The notes: a model not told the origin generated them from the sequence alone. A stretch of DNA of 64,000 bases from Synechococcus sp. CBW1107 (GCF_015841355.1 NZ_CP064908.1:1922001-1986000), one strand, 5' to 3'; shown: positions 8,209 to 21,624, numbered from the stretch's first letter. Numbers and translations: made by a program.

Positions 8209-9483
8209 ATGGCGGCTCGGCAGGATGGCAGCACTCATCCTGCTGCCGTGACCCTCGCTGCCCTCTGGCACACCATCCCCGGTGGCCTCACCGCCCCCGA
8301 TGGCTTCCTGGCGGCCGGGATCACGGCCGGTCTCAAGCCCTCTGGCAATCCCGACCTCTCCCTGCTGCTGGCGCCGGAGGGGGCCGTGTGCGCCGGTACC
8401 TTCACCACCTCGCTGGTGCGGGCCGCCTGCGTGGACCTCTGCGCCGAGCGACTGCAGGCCTTGGGCGGCCATGCCCGGGCGGTGCTGACCAATTCCGGCC
8501 AGGCCAATGCCTGCACCGGTGACCACGGCCTGATCGACAGCCTGCGAGCCACCCAGGCCCTTGCGGATCGGCTGGGGCTGGCGGCCGAGGAGGTGCTGAT
8601 CTGCTCCACCGGTGTGATCGGCGTACCGATCCCGATGGACACTCTGCTGGCGGGACTCGAGCCCCTGGTGGAGGCTCTCAGCCTCGAGGGGGGCGACGCT
8701 GCTGCCACCGCGATCCTCACCACCGACCTGACCGACAAGCAGATCGCCCTGGAGGCTGATCTGGGCGGCCGGCGGGTGCGCCTCGGCGGCATGGCCAAAG
8801 GCTCGGGGATGATCCATCCCGACATGGCCACATTGCTCGGCTACCTCAGCTGCGATGCCGGTGTGCCGGCCGAGCTCTGGCAGGCCATGGTGCGGCGGGC
8901 GGTGGATCGCTCCTTCAACGCGATCACGGTGGACGGAGACACCAGCACCAACGACACGGTCCTGGCCTTTGCCGCCGGGGAACCCCTGAGCCCCGAGCAC
9001 CTGGGCGCGCTGGAGGCCGGCCTGACGGCGGTGTCGCAGCACCTGGCCAGGGCGATCGCCCGCGACGGCGAGGGCGCCACCTGTCTGATCGAGGTGCAGG
9101 TGGAGGGAGCCCCGGATGATCCCGGTGCCCGGGCGATCGCCCGCACCATCTGCGGCTCCTCGCTGGTGAAGTGCGCCATCCATGGGCGTGACCCCAACTG
9201 GGGCCGGATCGTGGCGGCGGCGGGCCGCGCCGGCGTGGCCTTCGATCCCGGAGCGGTGGCCCTCTGGCTTGGCGAGCACCAGCTGATGGCCGCTGGGCAG
9301 CCCCTGGCCTTCGATCGTCCGGCGGCCTCCCGCTACATGGCCGATCGCGCCGCCGGCGCCTATCTCCACGACGACACGGTGGCCATCCGCCTGCTGGTGG
9401 GCTCCGGCCCGGGCACCGGCCTGGCCTGGGGCTGTGATCTCTCGGATCAATACGTGCGCATCAACGCCGACTACACCACCTGA
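8209..9483 (+). CDS. argJ: Bifunctional ornithine acetyltransferase / N-acetylglutamate synthase
   Basis: ArgJ (424 aa) transfers the acetyl group from N-acetylornithine to glutamate, giving cyclic arginine synthesis. It is made as a precursor that self-cleaves. The conserved cleavage site is AKGSGMIHPDMATLL, with Thr208 as the expected new N-terminal nucleophile of the beta chain. Other family motifs are IPGGLTAPDGF near the start, LTNSGQANACTG and CSTGVIGVPIP. The ATG at 8209 gives a slightly extended N-terminus; GTG 8248 is an alternative start. It shares a short divergent promoter region with coaE. Confidence 0.95.
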   Translation: MAARQDGSTHPAAVTLAALWHTIPGGLTAPDGFLAAGITAGLKPSGNPDLSLLLAPEGAVCAGTFTTSLVRAACVDLCAERLQALGGHARAVLTNSGQANACTGDHGLIDSLRATQALADRLGLAAEEVLICSTGVIGVPIPMDTLLAGLEPLVEALSLEGGDAAATAILTTDLTDKQIALEADLGGRRVRLGGMAKGSGMIHPDMATLLGYLSCDAGVPAELWQAMVRRAVDRSFNAITVDGDTSTNDTVLAFAAGEPLSPEHLGALEAGLTAVSQHLARAIARDGEGATCLIEVQVEGAPDDPGARAIARTICGSSLVKCAIHGRDPNWGRIVAAAGRAGVAFDPGAVALWLGEHQLMAAGQPLAFDRPAASRYMADRAAGAYLHDDTVAIRLLVGSGPGTGLAWGCDLSDQYVRINADYTT

Positions 9484-9533
9484 AGGCTTGCGGCTGGAGG
9501 CAGGATGGAGACTTCCTCGAATCCAGCTCCCCC

Positions 9534-10058
9534 ATGCCCGAGGCCGGAGCCCGGCGCCGATCCCGTCGATCCAGCCCGGAGGCGACAGCACCCCAGCCGC
9601 CGAAGCGCTGGGCACCCTGGGTGCTCCCCCTGGTTGCCGGTCTCGCCTTCGGCTCGGGCTACGGCATCACCGACCGCCTGCTGGCCCTGCAGGCCGGAGG
9701 GCCGCTGAAACTGGATCAGGGGTTTGATGTCAAGCCGTTCCCTGGCACCACGCTGGAAAGCCTGCGACTGCGTTATGGCGCCGACCGCGAGGAGCTGCGC
9801 GGTGATCTGGAGCTGATCGAACTGGAACGCCGGCAGCAGGAGGCCGCGGCCAAGGCCAAACGCGAGGCCAAGAAGACTGCCGAGCAGACGACGGCGGCTG
9901 GAGGCACCCAGGCTGGTGGCGCCCCGGACGGGCCCCTGACGGAGTCCTCCAGGGACACCGACTCCGCGGCTGACGCTCCGAGCCAGGAACCCGTCCCAGA
10001 GCCCGGCCCGCCCTCGCTTGACGTGCCGCCGCCACCGGCTCCCGAGCGCCAGCCCTGA
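9534..10058 (+). CDS. Membrane-anchored unknown protein with Pro-rich tail
   Basis: A 174-residue protein of unknown function. A basic N-terminus (ARRRSRRSS) precedes one membrane helix (about residues 29-52, WVLPLVAGLAFGSGYGITD). A conserved-looking block follows (LDQGFDVKPFPGTTLESLR), then an Ala/Lys/Glu-rich helix (about 85-118, likely coiled coil) and a low-complexity Pro/Glu tail (VPEPGPPSLDVPPPPAP). Topology would place the tail outside the cytoplasm or in the lumen if the basic end stays inside. It lies 50 bp after argJ and 36 bp before the next gene on the same strand. Confidence 0.6.
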   Translation: MPEAGARRRSRRSSPEATAPQPPKRWAPWVLPLVAGLAFGSGYGITDRLLALQAGGPLKLDQGFDVKPFPGTTLESLRLRYGADREELRGDLELIELERRQQEAAAKAKREAKKTAEQTTAAGGTQAGGAPDGPLTESSRDTDSAADAPSQEPVPEPGPPSLDVPPPPAPERQP

Positions 10059-10094
10059 TCTGCCACAGTTTGCCCATAGCGGAAGGTCCCTTCG

Positions 10095-10430
10095 ATGCAT
10101 GCCCCCCAATCCCTGCTGCAGGCTGCGTTGAATCGGCTGGGGGCCCGTCTTGGCAGTGGCTTCGCCGATTCGGCAGCCAGCCTGGCCGTGCTGGCCCAGG
10201 AGGCCCCTGAGCGCCTCAGGCGCGAGCTGGAGCTGTTCTGGAGTGAAGTGGAGCAGGAGGCCCAGCGTCTCGAAACGGAGGCCAGCAGGGGCGGCACAGG
10301 CACCGAGGCCGGAGGAGGGGATGCCACCGCCACGGCTGCGGCCTGGGCTGCCGCACCTCCACAGGATCAGATCGATGATCTGCGAGCCCGGGTGGCGGCA
10401 CTCTCGCGCCAGCTCGAGGACCAGGCTTGA
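10095..10430 (+). CDS. Small helical unknown protein upstream of the UbiB-type kinase
   Basis: A 111-residue, largely helical protein, rich in Glu, Arg and Ala, with no signal or membrane segment. Two amphipathic stretches (about 32-60 and 90-110) could form coiled coils. Its stop codon TGA (10428-10430) shares its A with the ATG of the UbiB/ABC1 kinase, so the two are translationally coupled and probably work in the same process. No family function is recognised. Confidence 0.6.
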   Translation: MHAPQSLLQAALNRLGARLGSGFADSAASLAVLAQEAPERLRRELELFWSEVEQEAQRLETEASRGGTGTEAGGGDATATAAAWAAAPPQDQIDDLRARVAALSRQLEDQA

Positions 10431-12103
10431 TGGACGCCTTGCGTCAACGGTGGCGGGGCTTCGCCCGCTCGCTGCGCATCTGGTGGACGGTGCTGCGCTT
10501 GCTGGGGGGGCTCTGGTGGGACGGGAAGGACTGGACCTACCGAGGCGGCTCCACACAGGAGCGGCGGGAGGCCAGGCAGCAACGCCGTGCCCGCTGGCTC
10601 ACCGCTGAGTTGCTGGGGCTGGGCTCGGCCTTCATCAAGCTGGGTCAGTTGCTCTCCGCCCGTCCCGATGTTTTGCCGGCGGGCTACGTCGAGGAGCTCT
10701 CCCATCTGCAGGATCAGGTGCCCTCCTTCCCGTTCGCGGTGGTTCAGGCCCGGCTCGAGGAGGAGCTGGGAGGACGCTGCGCTGAGATCGTCGATCTCGA
10801 AGAGCGGCCTCTGGGCTCCGCCAGCCTCGCCCAGGTGCACCGGGCCAGCCTGCGCAGTGGCCGGCAGGTGGTCTTCAAGATCCAGCGGCCCGGGCTGGAG
10901 CGGTTGTTCCGGCTCGATCTGGAGGTGATGCAGCAGGTGGCGGCCGTGATGCAGCGCCATCCGCGCTGGGGTGAAGGCCGCGACTGGGTGTCGATCGCCC
11001 AGGAATGCCGCCGGGTGCTGTTGCGCGAACTGGATTTCCGCCTGGAGGCCGAACACGCGGCCCGCTTCCGTCAGCAGTTCCTCGACGATGCCGGCATCCG
11101 CATCCCCTCGGTGATCTGGGAGCTCAGCACCCGCCGGGTGCTCTGCCTGGATTTTCTGCCCGGCATCAAGATCACCGATCGCACGGCCCTTGTGGCGGCG
11201 GGCATCGATCCGGCGGCGGTGGCGGAGAAGGGGGCCGCCAGTTACCTGCAGCAGCTGGTGCGCTTCGGTTTCTTCCACGCCGATCCCCATCCCGGCAACC
11301 TGGCGGTGGCCGCCGATGGCTCTCTCATCTACTACGACTTCGGGATGATGGGCCAGCTGTCCCCGCGGCTGCGCAGCCGGCTGGGGCGGATGGTGCGGGC
11401 CGCGGCGGCGCGGGATGCCGCCGGCCTGGTGGAGGAGCTGCAGGGGGCGGGGGTGATCGCCAGGGAGGTGGATCCCGGCCCGGTGAGGCGACTGGTGCGG
11501 GTGATGCTCACCGAAGCGCTCACGCCGCCGTTTTCCACCAACGTGATCGAGAAGCTCTCCGGCGACCTCTACGACCTGGTCTATGGCCAGCCCTTTCGCT
11601 TGCCTGCCGAGCTGATCTTCGTGATGCGGGCCCTCTCCACCTTCGAGGGGGTGGGCCGCAGCCTCGATCCCGGCTTTAGCCTGATGGCCATTGCCCGCCC
11701 TTACCTCCTACCCCTGATGACTGCGAGCGGGAACGGCCCCAACGACTTCCTCGGTGAACTGAGCCGCCAGGCCGCTGAGGTGGGCAGCCGCGCCCTGGGG
11801 CTGCCGCGCCGGCTGGAGGACAGCCTGGTGCGCATCGAGCAGGGCGACCTGCAGGTGCAGATCCGCGCCGGTGAAACCGATCGGCTGTTGCGTCGTCTGG
11901 CCCTGGCCCAGCAGAGCACCAGCCTGGCGATCGTGCTGGGCGCTTTCGCCGTGGCTGCCGCGGTGCTGGGGGCCGGCAGCCAGCCGGCTCTGGCGGCGAT
12001 CCCGCTGGTGGCCGGTCTGCCGGTGGGTCTGAGCTGGATCAAGCTCCAGGGCCGTCAGCGGCGGGATGCGCGCCTGGAGAAATTGCCGGGAGCCGGGGGC
12101 TGA
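10430..12103 (+). CDS. ABC1/UbiB-family atypical kinase
   Basis: A 557-residue member of the ABC1/ADCK/UbiB atypical protein-kinase-like family, linked to quinone synthesis and, in plastids and cyanobacteria, to prenylquinone and carotenoid homeostasis. The diagnostic KxGQ motif is FIKLGQLLSARPDVLP (around residue 65). It is followed by the Ala-rich nucleotide loop LGSASLAQVHRA, the lysine strand VVFKIQRPG, the catalytic FFHADPHPGNLAV and the metal motif YYDFGMMG. The C-terminus has a hydrophobic stretch (SLAIVLGAFAVAAAVLGAG, about 505-523). The ATG overlaps the preceding stop by one base. The specific substrate is not deducible. Confidence 0.9.
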   Translation: MDALRQRWRGFARSLRIWWTVLRLLGGLWWDGKDWTYRGGSTQERREARQQRRARWLTAELLGLGSAFIKLGQLLSARPDVLPAGYVEELSHLQDQVPSFPFAVVQARLEEELGGRCAEIVDLEERPLGSASLAQVHRASLRSGRQVVFKIQRPGLERLFRLDLEVMQQVAAVMQRHPRWGEGRDWVSIAQECRRVLLRELDFRLEAEHAARFRQQFLDDAGIRIPSVIWELSTRRVLCLDFLPGIKITDRTALVAAGIDPAAVAEKGAASYLQQLVRFGFFHADPHPGNLAVAADGSLIYYDFGMMGQLSPRLRSRLGRMVRAAAARDAAGLVEELQGAGVIAREVDPGPVRRLVRVMLTEALTPPFSTNVIEKLSGDLYDLVYGQPFRLPAELIFVMRALSTFEGVGRSLDPGFSLMAIARPYLLPLMTASGNGPNDFLGELSRQAAEVGSRALGLPRRLEDSLVRIEQGDLQVQIRAGETDRLLRRLALAQQSTSLAIVLGAFAVAAAVLGAGSQPALAAIPLVAGLPVGLSWIKLQGRQRRDARLEKLPGAGG

Positions 12104-12127
12104 GCCGAGGGCTCCAGGCAGGCTGGA

Positions 12128-13438
<1,311 letters not shown>

Positions 13439-13562
13439 TCAGGGCTTGCGGGGATCCTATGGGTCGCCCCGGGGCGCTCTGATGTGACCGTCGGTACCGA
13501 CGGCCCAGCTGAGCGGCAGGACCCGGCCGCCAGAATCAAAGTCATCTGTCCCGCTGAATTCC

Positions 13563-13985
13563 ATGCGCCTGCTTCACACCATGCTCCGGGTGGGCGATCT
13601 GGAGCGCTCCCTGGCCTTCTACACCGAGGTGCTGGGCATGCGCCTGCTGCGCCGCAAGGACTACCCCTCCGGCCGCTTCACCCTGGCGTTCGTGGGCTAT
13701 GGCGATGAGAGCGACACCACCGTGCTGGAGCTCACCCACAACTGGGACACCAGCTCCTATGCGATCGGTGATGGCTTCGGGCACATCGCGCTGGGGGTGG
13801 AGGACATCCACAGCACCTGTGAGGCCATCGCCGACAAGGGAGGGCGGGTGGTTCGGCCGCCCGGGCCGATGAAGCACGGCAGCACGGTGATCGCCTTTGT
13901 GGAAGATCCCGACGGCTACAAGGTGGAGCTGATTCAGTTGTCGTCCAGCCCCGAGCGAGCGGCGGATGAAGATGGGTTGACCTGA
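13563..13985 (+). CDS. gloA: Lactoylglutathione lyase (glyoxalase I)
   Basis: GloA (140 aa) isomerises the hemithioacetal of methylglyoxal and glutathione to S-lactoylglutathione, detoxifying a glycolytic by-product. It shows the paired beta-alpha-beta-beta-beta modules of the VOC superfamily, with conserved [40 protein letters not shown] and [14 protein letters not shown]. Metal ligands would be the His of LLHTMLRV, the Glu of VLELTHN, the His of GHIA and the Glu of VELIQ. It starts 140 bp from eno, divergently. Confidence 0.94.
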   Translation: MRLLHTMLRVGDLERSLAFYTEVLGMRLLRRKDYPSGRFTLAFVGYGDESDTTVLELTHNWDTSSYAIGDGFGHIALGVEDIHSTCEAIADKGGRVVRPPGPMKHGSTVIAFVEDPDGYKVELIQLSSSPERAADEDGLT

Positions 13986-14006
13986 TCCCGATGGCCTCGC
14001 GGTCCG

Positions 14007-16862
<2,856 letters not shown>

Positions 16863-16931
16863 CCCCCTGAAAGGGTGTCCGGTAGGGTGTTCGTTTGCCG
16901 GTACGCCTCGCCGTCCGGTGCGCCCGCGCCC

Positions 16932-17180
16932 GTGGATTCTCCAAGCCGCACCACCACCTCCGACGACATCCCTGAGCAGGAGGTCAAGCCTGCCCAGCCA
17001 GCTGGTGTCGGGGGTTTCATCTCCTCCACCCTGGAGGAGCTGCGCAAGGTGGTGTGGCCCAGCCGTCAGCAGCTCTTCAGCGAGTCGGTGGCGGTGATCC
17101 TGATGGTGAGCCTCTCGGCCGCCACCATCGCCGCCGTCGATCGCTTTTTCAGCTGGGCATCCACCCAGGTCTTCCCCTGA
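16932..17180 (+). CDS. secE: Preprotein translocase subunit SecE
   Basis: SecE (82 aa from GTG 16932) is the small essential clamp of the SecYEG channel. The conserved amphipathic segment LEELRKVVWPSRQQL is followed by a single membrane helix (about residues 53-72, VAVILMVSLSAATIAAVDRFF). It precedes nusG and the ribosomal protein genes, the standard bacterial order. An in-frame GTG at 16875 would add 19 residues; the shorter form matches usual cyanobacterial SecE length, so the start is uncertain. Confidence 0.9.
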   Translation: MDSPSRTTTSDDIPEQEVKPAQPAGVGGFISSTLEELRKVVWPSRQQLFSESVAVILMVSLSAATIAAVDRFFSWASTQVFP

Positions 17181-17187
17181 GGAGCCG

Positions 17188-17925
17188 GTGGCACCTCAAC
17201 TTTCCCCCGTCCCGTTCGTTCTGAGCACCCACTCCTCCGTCCCCGTGTCCGAAGCCGATCTCGTCACCGCAGCCAGCCCCGACGGCGCCCCTGAGGAGGA
17301 CGCCGCCGTTGACGTGCTCGCCCTTGAACCCCCCGCGCCGGCGGAGCGGGAAGGCAAGCCGATGGTGGCCCGCTGGTACGCCGTGCAGGTGGCGTCCAGC
17401 TGTGAAAAGAAGGTGAAAGCCACTCTGGAGCAGCGAGCCATCACGCTGGGCGTCGACAGCCGCATCCTTGAGATCGAGATCCCCCAGACCCCGGCGGTGA
17501 AGCTCAAGAAGGACGGCAGTCGTCAGGCCGCCGAGGAGAAGGTCTTCCCCGGTTACGTGCTGGTGCGGATGATGCTCGATGAAGACACGATGATGGCGGT
17601 GCGGAGCACCCCGAACGTGATCAACTTCGTCGGCCAGGAGGAGCGCCGGTCCACCGGCCGGGCCCGTGGTCACATCAAGCCCAGGCCCCTCAGCCGCCAG
17701 GAGGTCGACCGGATCTTCAAGCGCGCCGCCGAGAAGAAGCCCGTCGTCAAGGTCGATCTGGCCGAGGGTGATCAGATTCTGGTCACGGCCGGCCCCTTCA
17801 AGGACTTCCAGGGCGAGGTGATCGAGGTGTCGGGCGAGCGCAGCAAGCTCAAGGCCCTGCTCTCGATCTTCGGCCGGGAAACCCCGGTCGAACTCGAATT
17901 CGCCCAGATCAGCAAGCAAAGCTGA
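17188..17925 (+). CDS. nusG: Transcription termination/antitermination factor NusG
   Basis: NusG (245 aa) binds RNA polymerase and links it to Rho or the ribosome. The NGN domain begins at ARWYAVQVASSCEKKVKATLE (from about residue 60) and includes FPGYVLVRMMLDE and TPNVINFVG. The C-terminal KOW domain is EGDQILVTAGPFKDFQGEVIEV. The first 60 residues are an acidic, Ala/Pro-rich extension. Start GTG 17188 lies 7 bp after secE; GTG 17245 would give a shorter 226-residue form and is equally plausible. Confidence 0.95.
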   Translation: MAPQLSPVPFVLSTHSSVPVSEADLVTAASPDGAPEEDAAVDVLALEPPAPAEREGKPMVARWYAVQVASSCEKKVKATLEQRAITLGVDSRILEIEIPQTPAVKLKKDGSRQAAEEKVFPGYVLVRMMLDEDTMMAVRSTPNVINFVGQEERRSTGRARGHIKPRPLSRQEVDRIFKRAAEKKPVVKVDLAEGDQILVTAGPFKDFQGEVIEVSGERSKLKALLSIFGRETPVELEFAQISKQS

Positions 17926-17932
17926 TGGTCAC

Positions 17933-17989
17933 GGGGCCGCCTCCCTGCGGAGGGCGGCCCAACCCGGCGGCACCGTTTCGGCGCCGCCG
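17933..17989 (+). promoter_or_regulatory. Two GC-rich hairpins between nusG and rplK
   Basis: Bases 17934-17960 form a long stem (GGGCCGCCTCC against GGAGGGCGGCCC with a bulged G), directly after the nusG stop. Bases 17965-17989 form a second stem (CGGCGGC against GCCGCCG). Neither is followed by a T tract, so they are not classic intrinsic terminators. They could be a processing or attenuation signal, or part of the leader that controls the L11 operon. Function is inferred from position only. Confidence 0.4.
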
Positions 17990-18048
17990 CCCAACGCCTC
18001 GACCCAAGGGTCAGGCGATCCGCAGCGCTTCCCTCCGTAGACCAGCCG

Positions 18049-18474
18049 ATGGCCAAAAAAGTCGTTGCCGTAATCAAGCTGGCGCTCAATGCCGGCAAAG
18101 CCAACCCCGCACCACCCGTGGGCCCTGCCCTCGGTCAGCATGGGGTCAACATCATGGCCTTCTGCAAGGAGTACAACGCCCGCACCCAGGACAAGGCCGG
18201 CTATGTGATCCCGGTGGAGATCTCGGTCTTCGAAGACCGCAGCTTCACCTTCATCACCAAGACTCCGCCGGCTTCGGTGCTGATCACCAAGGCCGCCGGG
18301 ATCGATAAGGGTGCTGCCACCTCGGCCAAGGGCCGTGTGGGCGCCATCAGCCGTGCCCAGCTCCAGGAGATCGCCAGCACCAAGCTGCCCGACCTCAACT
18401 GCTCCAGCCTGGAGTCGGCCATGCGCATCATCGAAGGCACCGCCCGCAACATGGGCGTCGCCATCAGCGACTGA
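18049..18474 (+). CDS. rplK: 50S ribosomal protein L11
   Basis: L11 (141 aa) forms the GTPase-associated stalk base on 23S rRNA. It has the full conserved sequence: [29 protein letters not shown] at the N-terminus (the methylated, thiostrepton-contact domain), then [11 protein letters not shown], and the C-terminal rRNA-binding domain ending [13 protein letters not shown]. It is normal in length. It follows nusG by 123 bp with two hairpins and precedes rplA by 133 bp. Confidence 0.98.
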   Translation: MAKKVVAVIKLALNAGKANPAPPVGPALGQHGVNIMAFCKEYNARTQDKAGYVIPVEISVFEDRSFTFITKTPPASVLITKAAGIDKGAATSAKGRVGAISRAQLQEIASTKLPDLNCSSLESAMRIIEGTARNMGVAISD

Positions 18475-18607
18475 ACCTGCAGGAGCCCGGCTCCGCCATT
18501 CCCGCTTCATCCACCGTTCACCCCACCCGGGGGAGACCCTCGCCGCCGCCCCAGGCCCAACAAGCCAAGGCCAAGCCCGGAGAGTCGCCTGAACCCCGCT
18601 GAAACCC

Positions 18608-19315
18608 ATGCCCAAACAATCCAAGCGTTTCACCGCCCTGCTCGAGACGATCGAGGATCGCGAGTACACCCCGCTCGAGGCCCTCGAGCTGGTGAAGGCC
18701 AACGCCAACGCCAAGTTCGATGAAACGATCGAAGCCCATGCGCGGCTCGGCATCGATCCCAAGTACACCGACCAGCAGCTGCGCACCACCGTGGCCCTGC
18801 CCAAGGGCACCGGCCAGACCATCCGCATCGCCGTGATCGCCCGTGGCGAGAAGGTGGCCGAAGCCAAAGCCGCCGGCGCCGACCTCGCCGGTGATGACGA
18901 GCTGGTGGAGGCCATCGCCGGCGGTCAGATCGATTTCGACCTGCTGATCGCCACGCCGGACATGATGCCGAAGGTGGCCAAGCTGGGCCGGGTGCTCGGT
19001 CCACGCGGTCTGATGCCGAATCCGAAGGCCGGCACTGTGGCCACCGATCTGGCAGGAGCGATCAACGAATTCAAGGCGGGCAAGCTGGAATTCCGCGCCG
19101 ATCGCACCGGCATCGTGCATGTGCGCTTCGGCAAGGCCAGCTTCTCGGTCGACGACCTGCTGCAGAACCTCAAGGCTCTGCAGGAAACCATCGATCGCCA
19201 GAAGCCCAGCGGTGCCAAGGGCCGCTACTGGCGGAGTCTCTACCTCACCTCCACCATGGGTCCGTCCGTCCCCGTCGACGTCACCGCCCTGCAGGACATC
19301 AAGTTGGAGGGCTGA
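18608..19315 (+). CDS. rplA: 50S ribosomal protein L1
   Basis: L1 (235 aa) builds the L1 stalk at the ribosomal exit site and in many bacteria represses its own L11-L1 mRNA. Conserved blocks are [40 protein letters not shown], the signature [19 protein letters not shown], and [20 protein letters not shown] near the C-terminus. The Tyr-Trp-Arg of that last block is typical of cyanobacterial L1. Confidence 0.98.
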   Translation: MPKQSKRFTALLETIEDREYTPLEALELVKANANAKFDETIEAHARLGIDPKYTDQQLRTTVALPKGTGQTIRIAVIARGEKVAEAKAAGADLAGDDELVEAIAGGQIDFDLLIATPDMMPKVAKLGRVLGPRGLMPNPKAGTVATDLAGAINEFKAGKLEFRADRTGIVHVRFGKASFSVDDLLQNLKALQETIDRQKPSGAKGRYWRSLYLTSTMGPSVPVDVTALQDIKLEG

Positions 19316-19325
19316 GCCCAGTTGA

Positions 19326-19355
19326 GGCGGGGTGATCGTGCTCAAGCACCCCGCC
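19326..19355 (+). terminator. Stem-loop downstream of rplA
   Basis: GGCGGGGTG (19326-19334) pairs perfectly with CACCCCGCC (19347-19355) around a 12-base loop, 10 bp after the rplA stop. No T run follows, so termination would be weak; it may act as a processing or partial-termination signal that separates L11-L1 from L10-L12 expression. Confidence 0.45.
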
Positions 19356-19379
19356 GTGTAAACTCATTAATCGGGCACG

Positions 19380-19605
19380 CGCCCGGCCCAAGACAGCAGG
19401 TCAGTGCTGCGTCCTCAGGGTCACCCGCTTCGGTGGTGTGTCCAAGAAGATGCAGTCCAGGTAAATCCTGCCGAGGTGCACGCGACTTTTTCCGGTTCGG
19501 ATTCTCCGGGCGGATCACCGTTCAGCGGCCTCGAGGCTTCCCTCCGGTTCACCCCGGCAGAGAAGTTGGCGGCCGCGTCCCGGCTTGTTCCCCCAACTCC
19601 GTACC
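19380..19605 (+). promoter_or_regulatory. Ribosomal protein L10 leader (L10-L12 autoregulatory RNA)
   Basis: The long untranslated stretch before rplJ contains AAATCCTGCCGAGGTGC at 19463-19479. This is the highly conserved 3' element of the bacterial L10 leader, to which the L10(L12)4 complex binds to repress its own mRNA. GC-rich stems are visible upstream (19375-19460). The element sits about 130 bases before the rplJ start, as expected. Boundaries are approximate; a covariance-model search (Rfam L10_leader) would fix them. Confidence 0.75.
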
Positions 19606-19611
19606 AAACCC

Positions 19612-20142
19612 ATGGGCCGCACGCTGGAGAGCAAGCAACAGATCATCGAAGAGCTCAAGGGGCTCCTCGGTGAGGCCGAAATGGCGCTGGTCCTTGATTA
19701 CAAGGGCTTGTCCATCAAGGAGATGTCTGATCTGCGGACCCGTCTGCAGGCCAACAGCGGCATCTGCAAGGTGACCAAGAACACCTTGATGCGCCGCGCC
19801 ATTGATGGCAACAGTGCCTGGTCGGAACTCGATTCCCTGCTCACCGGCACCAACGCGTTCGTCCTGATCAAGGGCGATGTCGGTGGTGCCGTCAAGGCCG
19901 TTCAGTCCTTCCAGAAGGACACCAAGAAGTCGGATGTGAAAGGAGGCCTTTACGAAGGCAAACTTCTTTCCCAGAACGACATCAAGGCCATTGCCGAGCT
20001 GCCCTCCAAGGAGGTGCTCATCGCCCAGATCGCCGGTGCGATCAATGCGGTGGCCACCAAGTTGGCCGTTGGCATCAACGAAGTTCCCTCCGGCCTCGCC
20101 CGGGCACTCAAGCAGCACGCCGAAAGCGGCGACGCCACCTGA
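19612..20142 (+). CDS. rplJ: 50S ribosomal protein L10
   Basis: L10 (176 aa) anchors the L7/L12 dimers to the ribosome. Conserved N-terminal block: [19 protein letters not shown], then [26 protein letters not shown] and [15 protein letters not shown]. The ATG at 19612 gives the family's usual N-terminus; a longer in-frame start at 19585 lies within the leader and is rejected. It is co-transcribed with rplL (64 bp gap). Confidence 0.97.
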   Translation: MGRTLESKQQIIEELKGLLGEAEMALVLDYKGLSIKEMSDLRTRLQANSGICKVTKNTLMRRAIDGNSAWSELDSLLTGTNAFVLIKGDVGGAVKAVQSFQKDTKKSDVKGGLYEGKLLSQNDIKAIAELPSKEVLIAQIAGAINAVATKLAVGINEVPSGLARALKQHAESGDAT

Positions 20143-20206
20143 GCCCAGCGAAATCACCCCCGGCTCCGCCGGTCCAAGACCACAGATCTGTTGCTGATTC
20201 TCAATC

Positions 20207-20590
20207 ATGACCACAAAAACTGACGACATTCTCGAGTCGCTGAAGACTCTCTCTCTGCTGGAAGCCTCCGAGCTCGTCAAGCAGATCGAAGAGGCTTTCG
20301 GTGTGTCCGCCGCCGCTTCCGCCGGCGTCGTGATGGCCGCCGCTCCCGCAGCCGCCGCTGAGGCGGTTGAAGAGCAGACCGAGTTCGATGTGATCCTCGA
20401 AGGCTTCGACGCCGCCGCCAAGATCAAGGTGCTCAAGGCCGTCCGCGAGGCCACCGGCCTCGGCCTGGGCGAAGCCAAGGCCCTTGTCGAGGCGGCTCCC
20501 AAGGCCGTCAAGGAAGGCATCAGCAAGGACGAGGCCGAGGCACTCAAGAAGTCCATCGAGGAAGTGGGCGGCAAAGTCACCGTCAAGTGA
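20207..20590 (+). CDS. rplL: 50S ribosomal protein L7/L12
   Basis: L7/L12 (127 aa) forms the flexible ribosomal stalk that recruits translation GTPases. The N-terminal dimerisation domain ([20 protein letters not shown]) is followed by an Ala-rich hinge (about 36-55). The C-terminal domain has [42 protein letters not shown], complete and normal. It is the last gene of the block and is followed by an intrinsic terminator. Confidence 0.98.
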   Translation: MTTKTDDILESLKTLSLLEASELVKQIEEAFGVSAAASAGVVMAAAPAAAAEAVEEQTEFDVILEGFDAAAKIKVLKAVREATGLGLGEAKALVEAAPKAVKEGISKDEAEALKKSIEEVGGKVTVK

Positions 20591-20636
20591 TCCCGCCCGG
20601 CGGAGGGTCCCCTCCTCCGCCGACTTCATCCTCCGC

Positions 20637-20662
20637 AGCCGGTCTCTCGGGGCCGGCTTTTT
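20637..20662 (+). terminator. Intrinsic terminator of the rplJL transcript
   Basis: AGCCGG (20637-20642) pairs with CCGGCT (20653-20658) and is followed by a run of five T. It lies about 47 bp after the rplL stop on the plus strand. Confidence 0.75.
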
Positions 20663-20680
20663 GCTGGGTTCAAACGGCCA

Positions 20681-20705
20681 AAAAAAAAGCCCGCCGAAGG
20701 CAGGC
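20681..20705 (-). terminator. Intrinsic terminator for the minus-strand DUF3747 gene
   Basis: Read on the minus strand, GCCTGCC (20705-20699) pairs with GGCGGGC (20695-20689) across a TTC loop, with one G-U pair, and is followed by nine or more T. It lies 130 bp after the stop of the gene at 20837 and faces the rplL terminator. Confidence 0.75.
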
Positions 20706-20836
20706 CTTTGAGGTGGAACGATGCCGGGAGTCTGTCCTCGTTTCGACCCCGGGAGAGCGTTCTGCACTCCTCACACAAGACAACCATATGGCCTGGATCA
20801 GTTGGAAGCTCGCGGCGGGGGTCGCTGTGTCGACTG

Positions 20837-21547
20837 TCACTCCCGGAAGGGGATCACCTGCAGGGCGATCGGCCCACTCTCCAGTTCTCCACCTCTCGCC
20901 ATGCTTCCCAGGACACGTCCAAGGCTCCCCGGCCCACCGCTGCTGATGGGCTGAACCGTCTCGCGGCTGCCCCCACCGGCCTGGGCGATCAGCTGCTCCA
21001 GGGGGGTGCTGGCGGCAAAATAGATGTGGTTGAGGGTTTGCTGGCCGAAGACGCGGCGATTCAGCTGCCAGTCGCTCTCGAGTTTGATCGGAACAAATCC
21101 CTCAGGGTCACGGCGGCTCACCTCCCCCCGTCCCACCAGCAGCAGGGTGGTGTCCGCCGGGCTCATGGCCTGCAGCTGCAGTTCGTCGCCCACCTGGCTG
21201 AGGCGAAGTCGGTAGCGGCTGGCCAGGTCCTGGTCCGCCACCCTCAGGGAGTAGGCGTTGCTGCCGGCGTAGCTGGTGCAGATTCCGCGGGAGTCGAAGC
21301 GATTCATCGAGGCCTCCACCAGGCCATCGGGCCGGGCCTGCCAGCAGGGCTGGCCGTTGGCCGTCTGCTCGATCAGCACCAGCGACCAGTCGGCGAAGCC
21401 GACCGGCTTGGCCAGCACCGCAAACTGCGACGCCTCCACCGGCTGGCTGTCGAACACTCCGGCGGCCTCAGCCAGGGGCGTTGTGACGGCCTGGAGCGTG
21501 GTGGCGGCCAGACCAGCCCCCGCGAGGGCCAGGTAGGTTCGCTGCAT
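20837..21547 (-). CDS. DUF3747-domain exported protein
   Basis: A 236-residue secreted protein. [20 protein letters not shown] with a cleavage region at AEAAG is a signal peptide. The body begins [20 protein letters not shown], the opening typical of the cyanobacterial DUF3747 family. Two Cys (in QPCWQ and RGICTSY) could form a disulfide. Its function is unknown. ATG 21547 was chosen because the signal peptide starts there; an upstream in-frame start at 21580 adds a charged leader. It is transcribed alone, with its own terminator at 20681-20705, divergent from rnhA. Confidence 0.8.
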   Translation of the reverse strand: MQRTYLALAGAGLAATTLQAVTTPLAEAAGVFDSQPVEASQFAVLAKPVGFADWSLVLIEQTANGQPCWQARPDGLVEASMNRFDSRGICTSYAGSNAYSLRVADQDLASRYRLRLSQVGDELQLQAMSPADTTLLLVGRGEVSRRDPEGFVPIKLESDWQLNRRVFGQQTLNHIYFAASTPLEQLIAQAGGGSRETVQPISSGGPGSLGRVLGSMARGGELESGPIALQVIPFRE

Positions 21548-21624
21548 GGTGGATTTCCTGTGTTCCAACATCGTCGCCACGGTCTACGGCACCACTGTCT
21601 ACCGAACATTGGCCGGATTGCCCA

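Noticed and set aside
7474..9615. A 713-codon minus-strand frame covering coaE and the antisense of argJ
   Set aside because: Only the last 229 codons are coaE; the rest is the His/Gly/Gln-rich antisense of argJ.
19585..19611. Longer start for rplJ
   Set aside because: It would place codons in the L10 leader and add residues not found in the L10 family.
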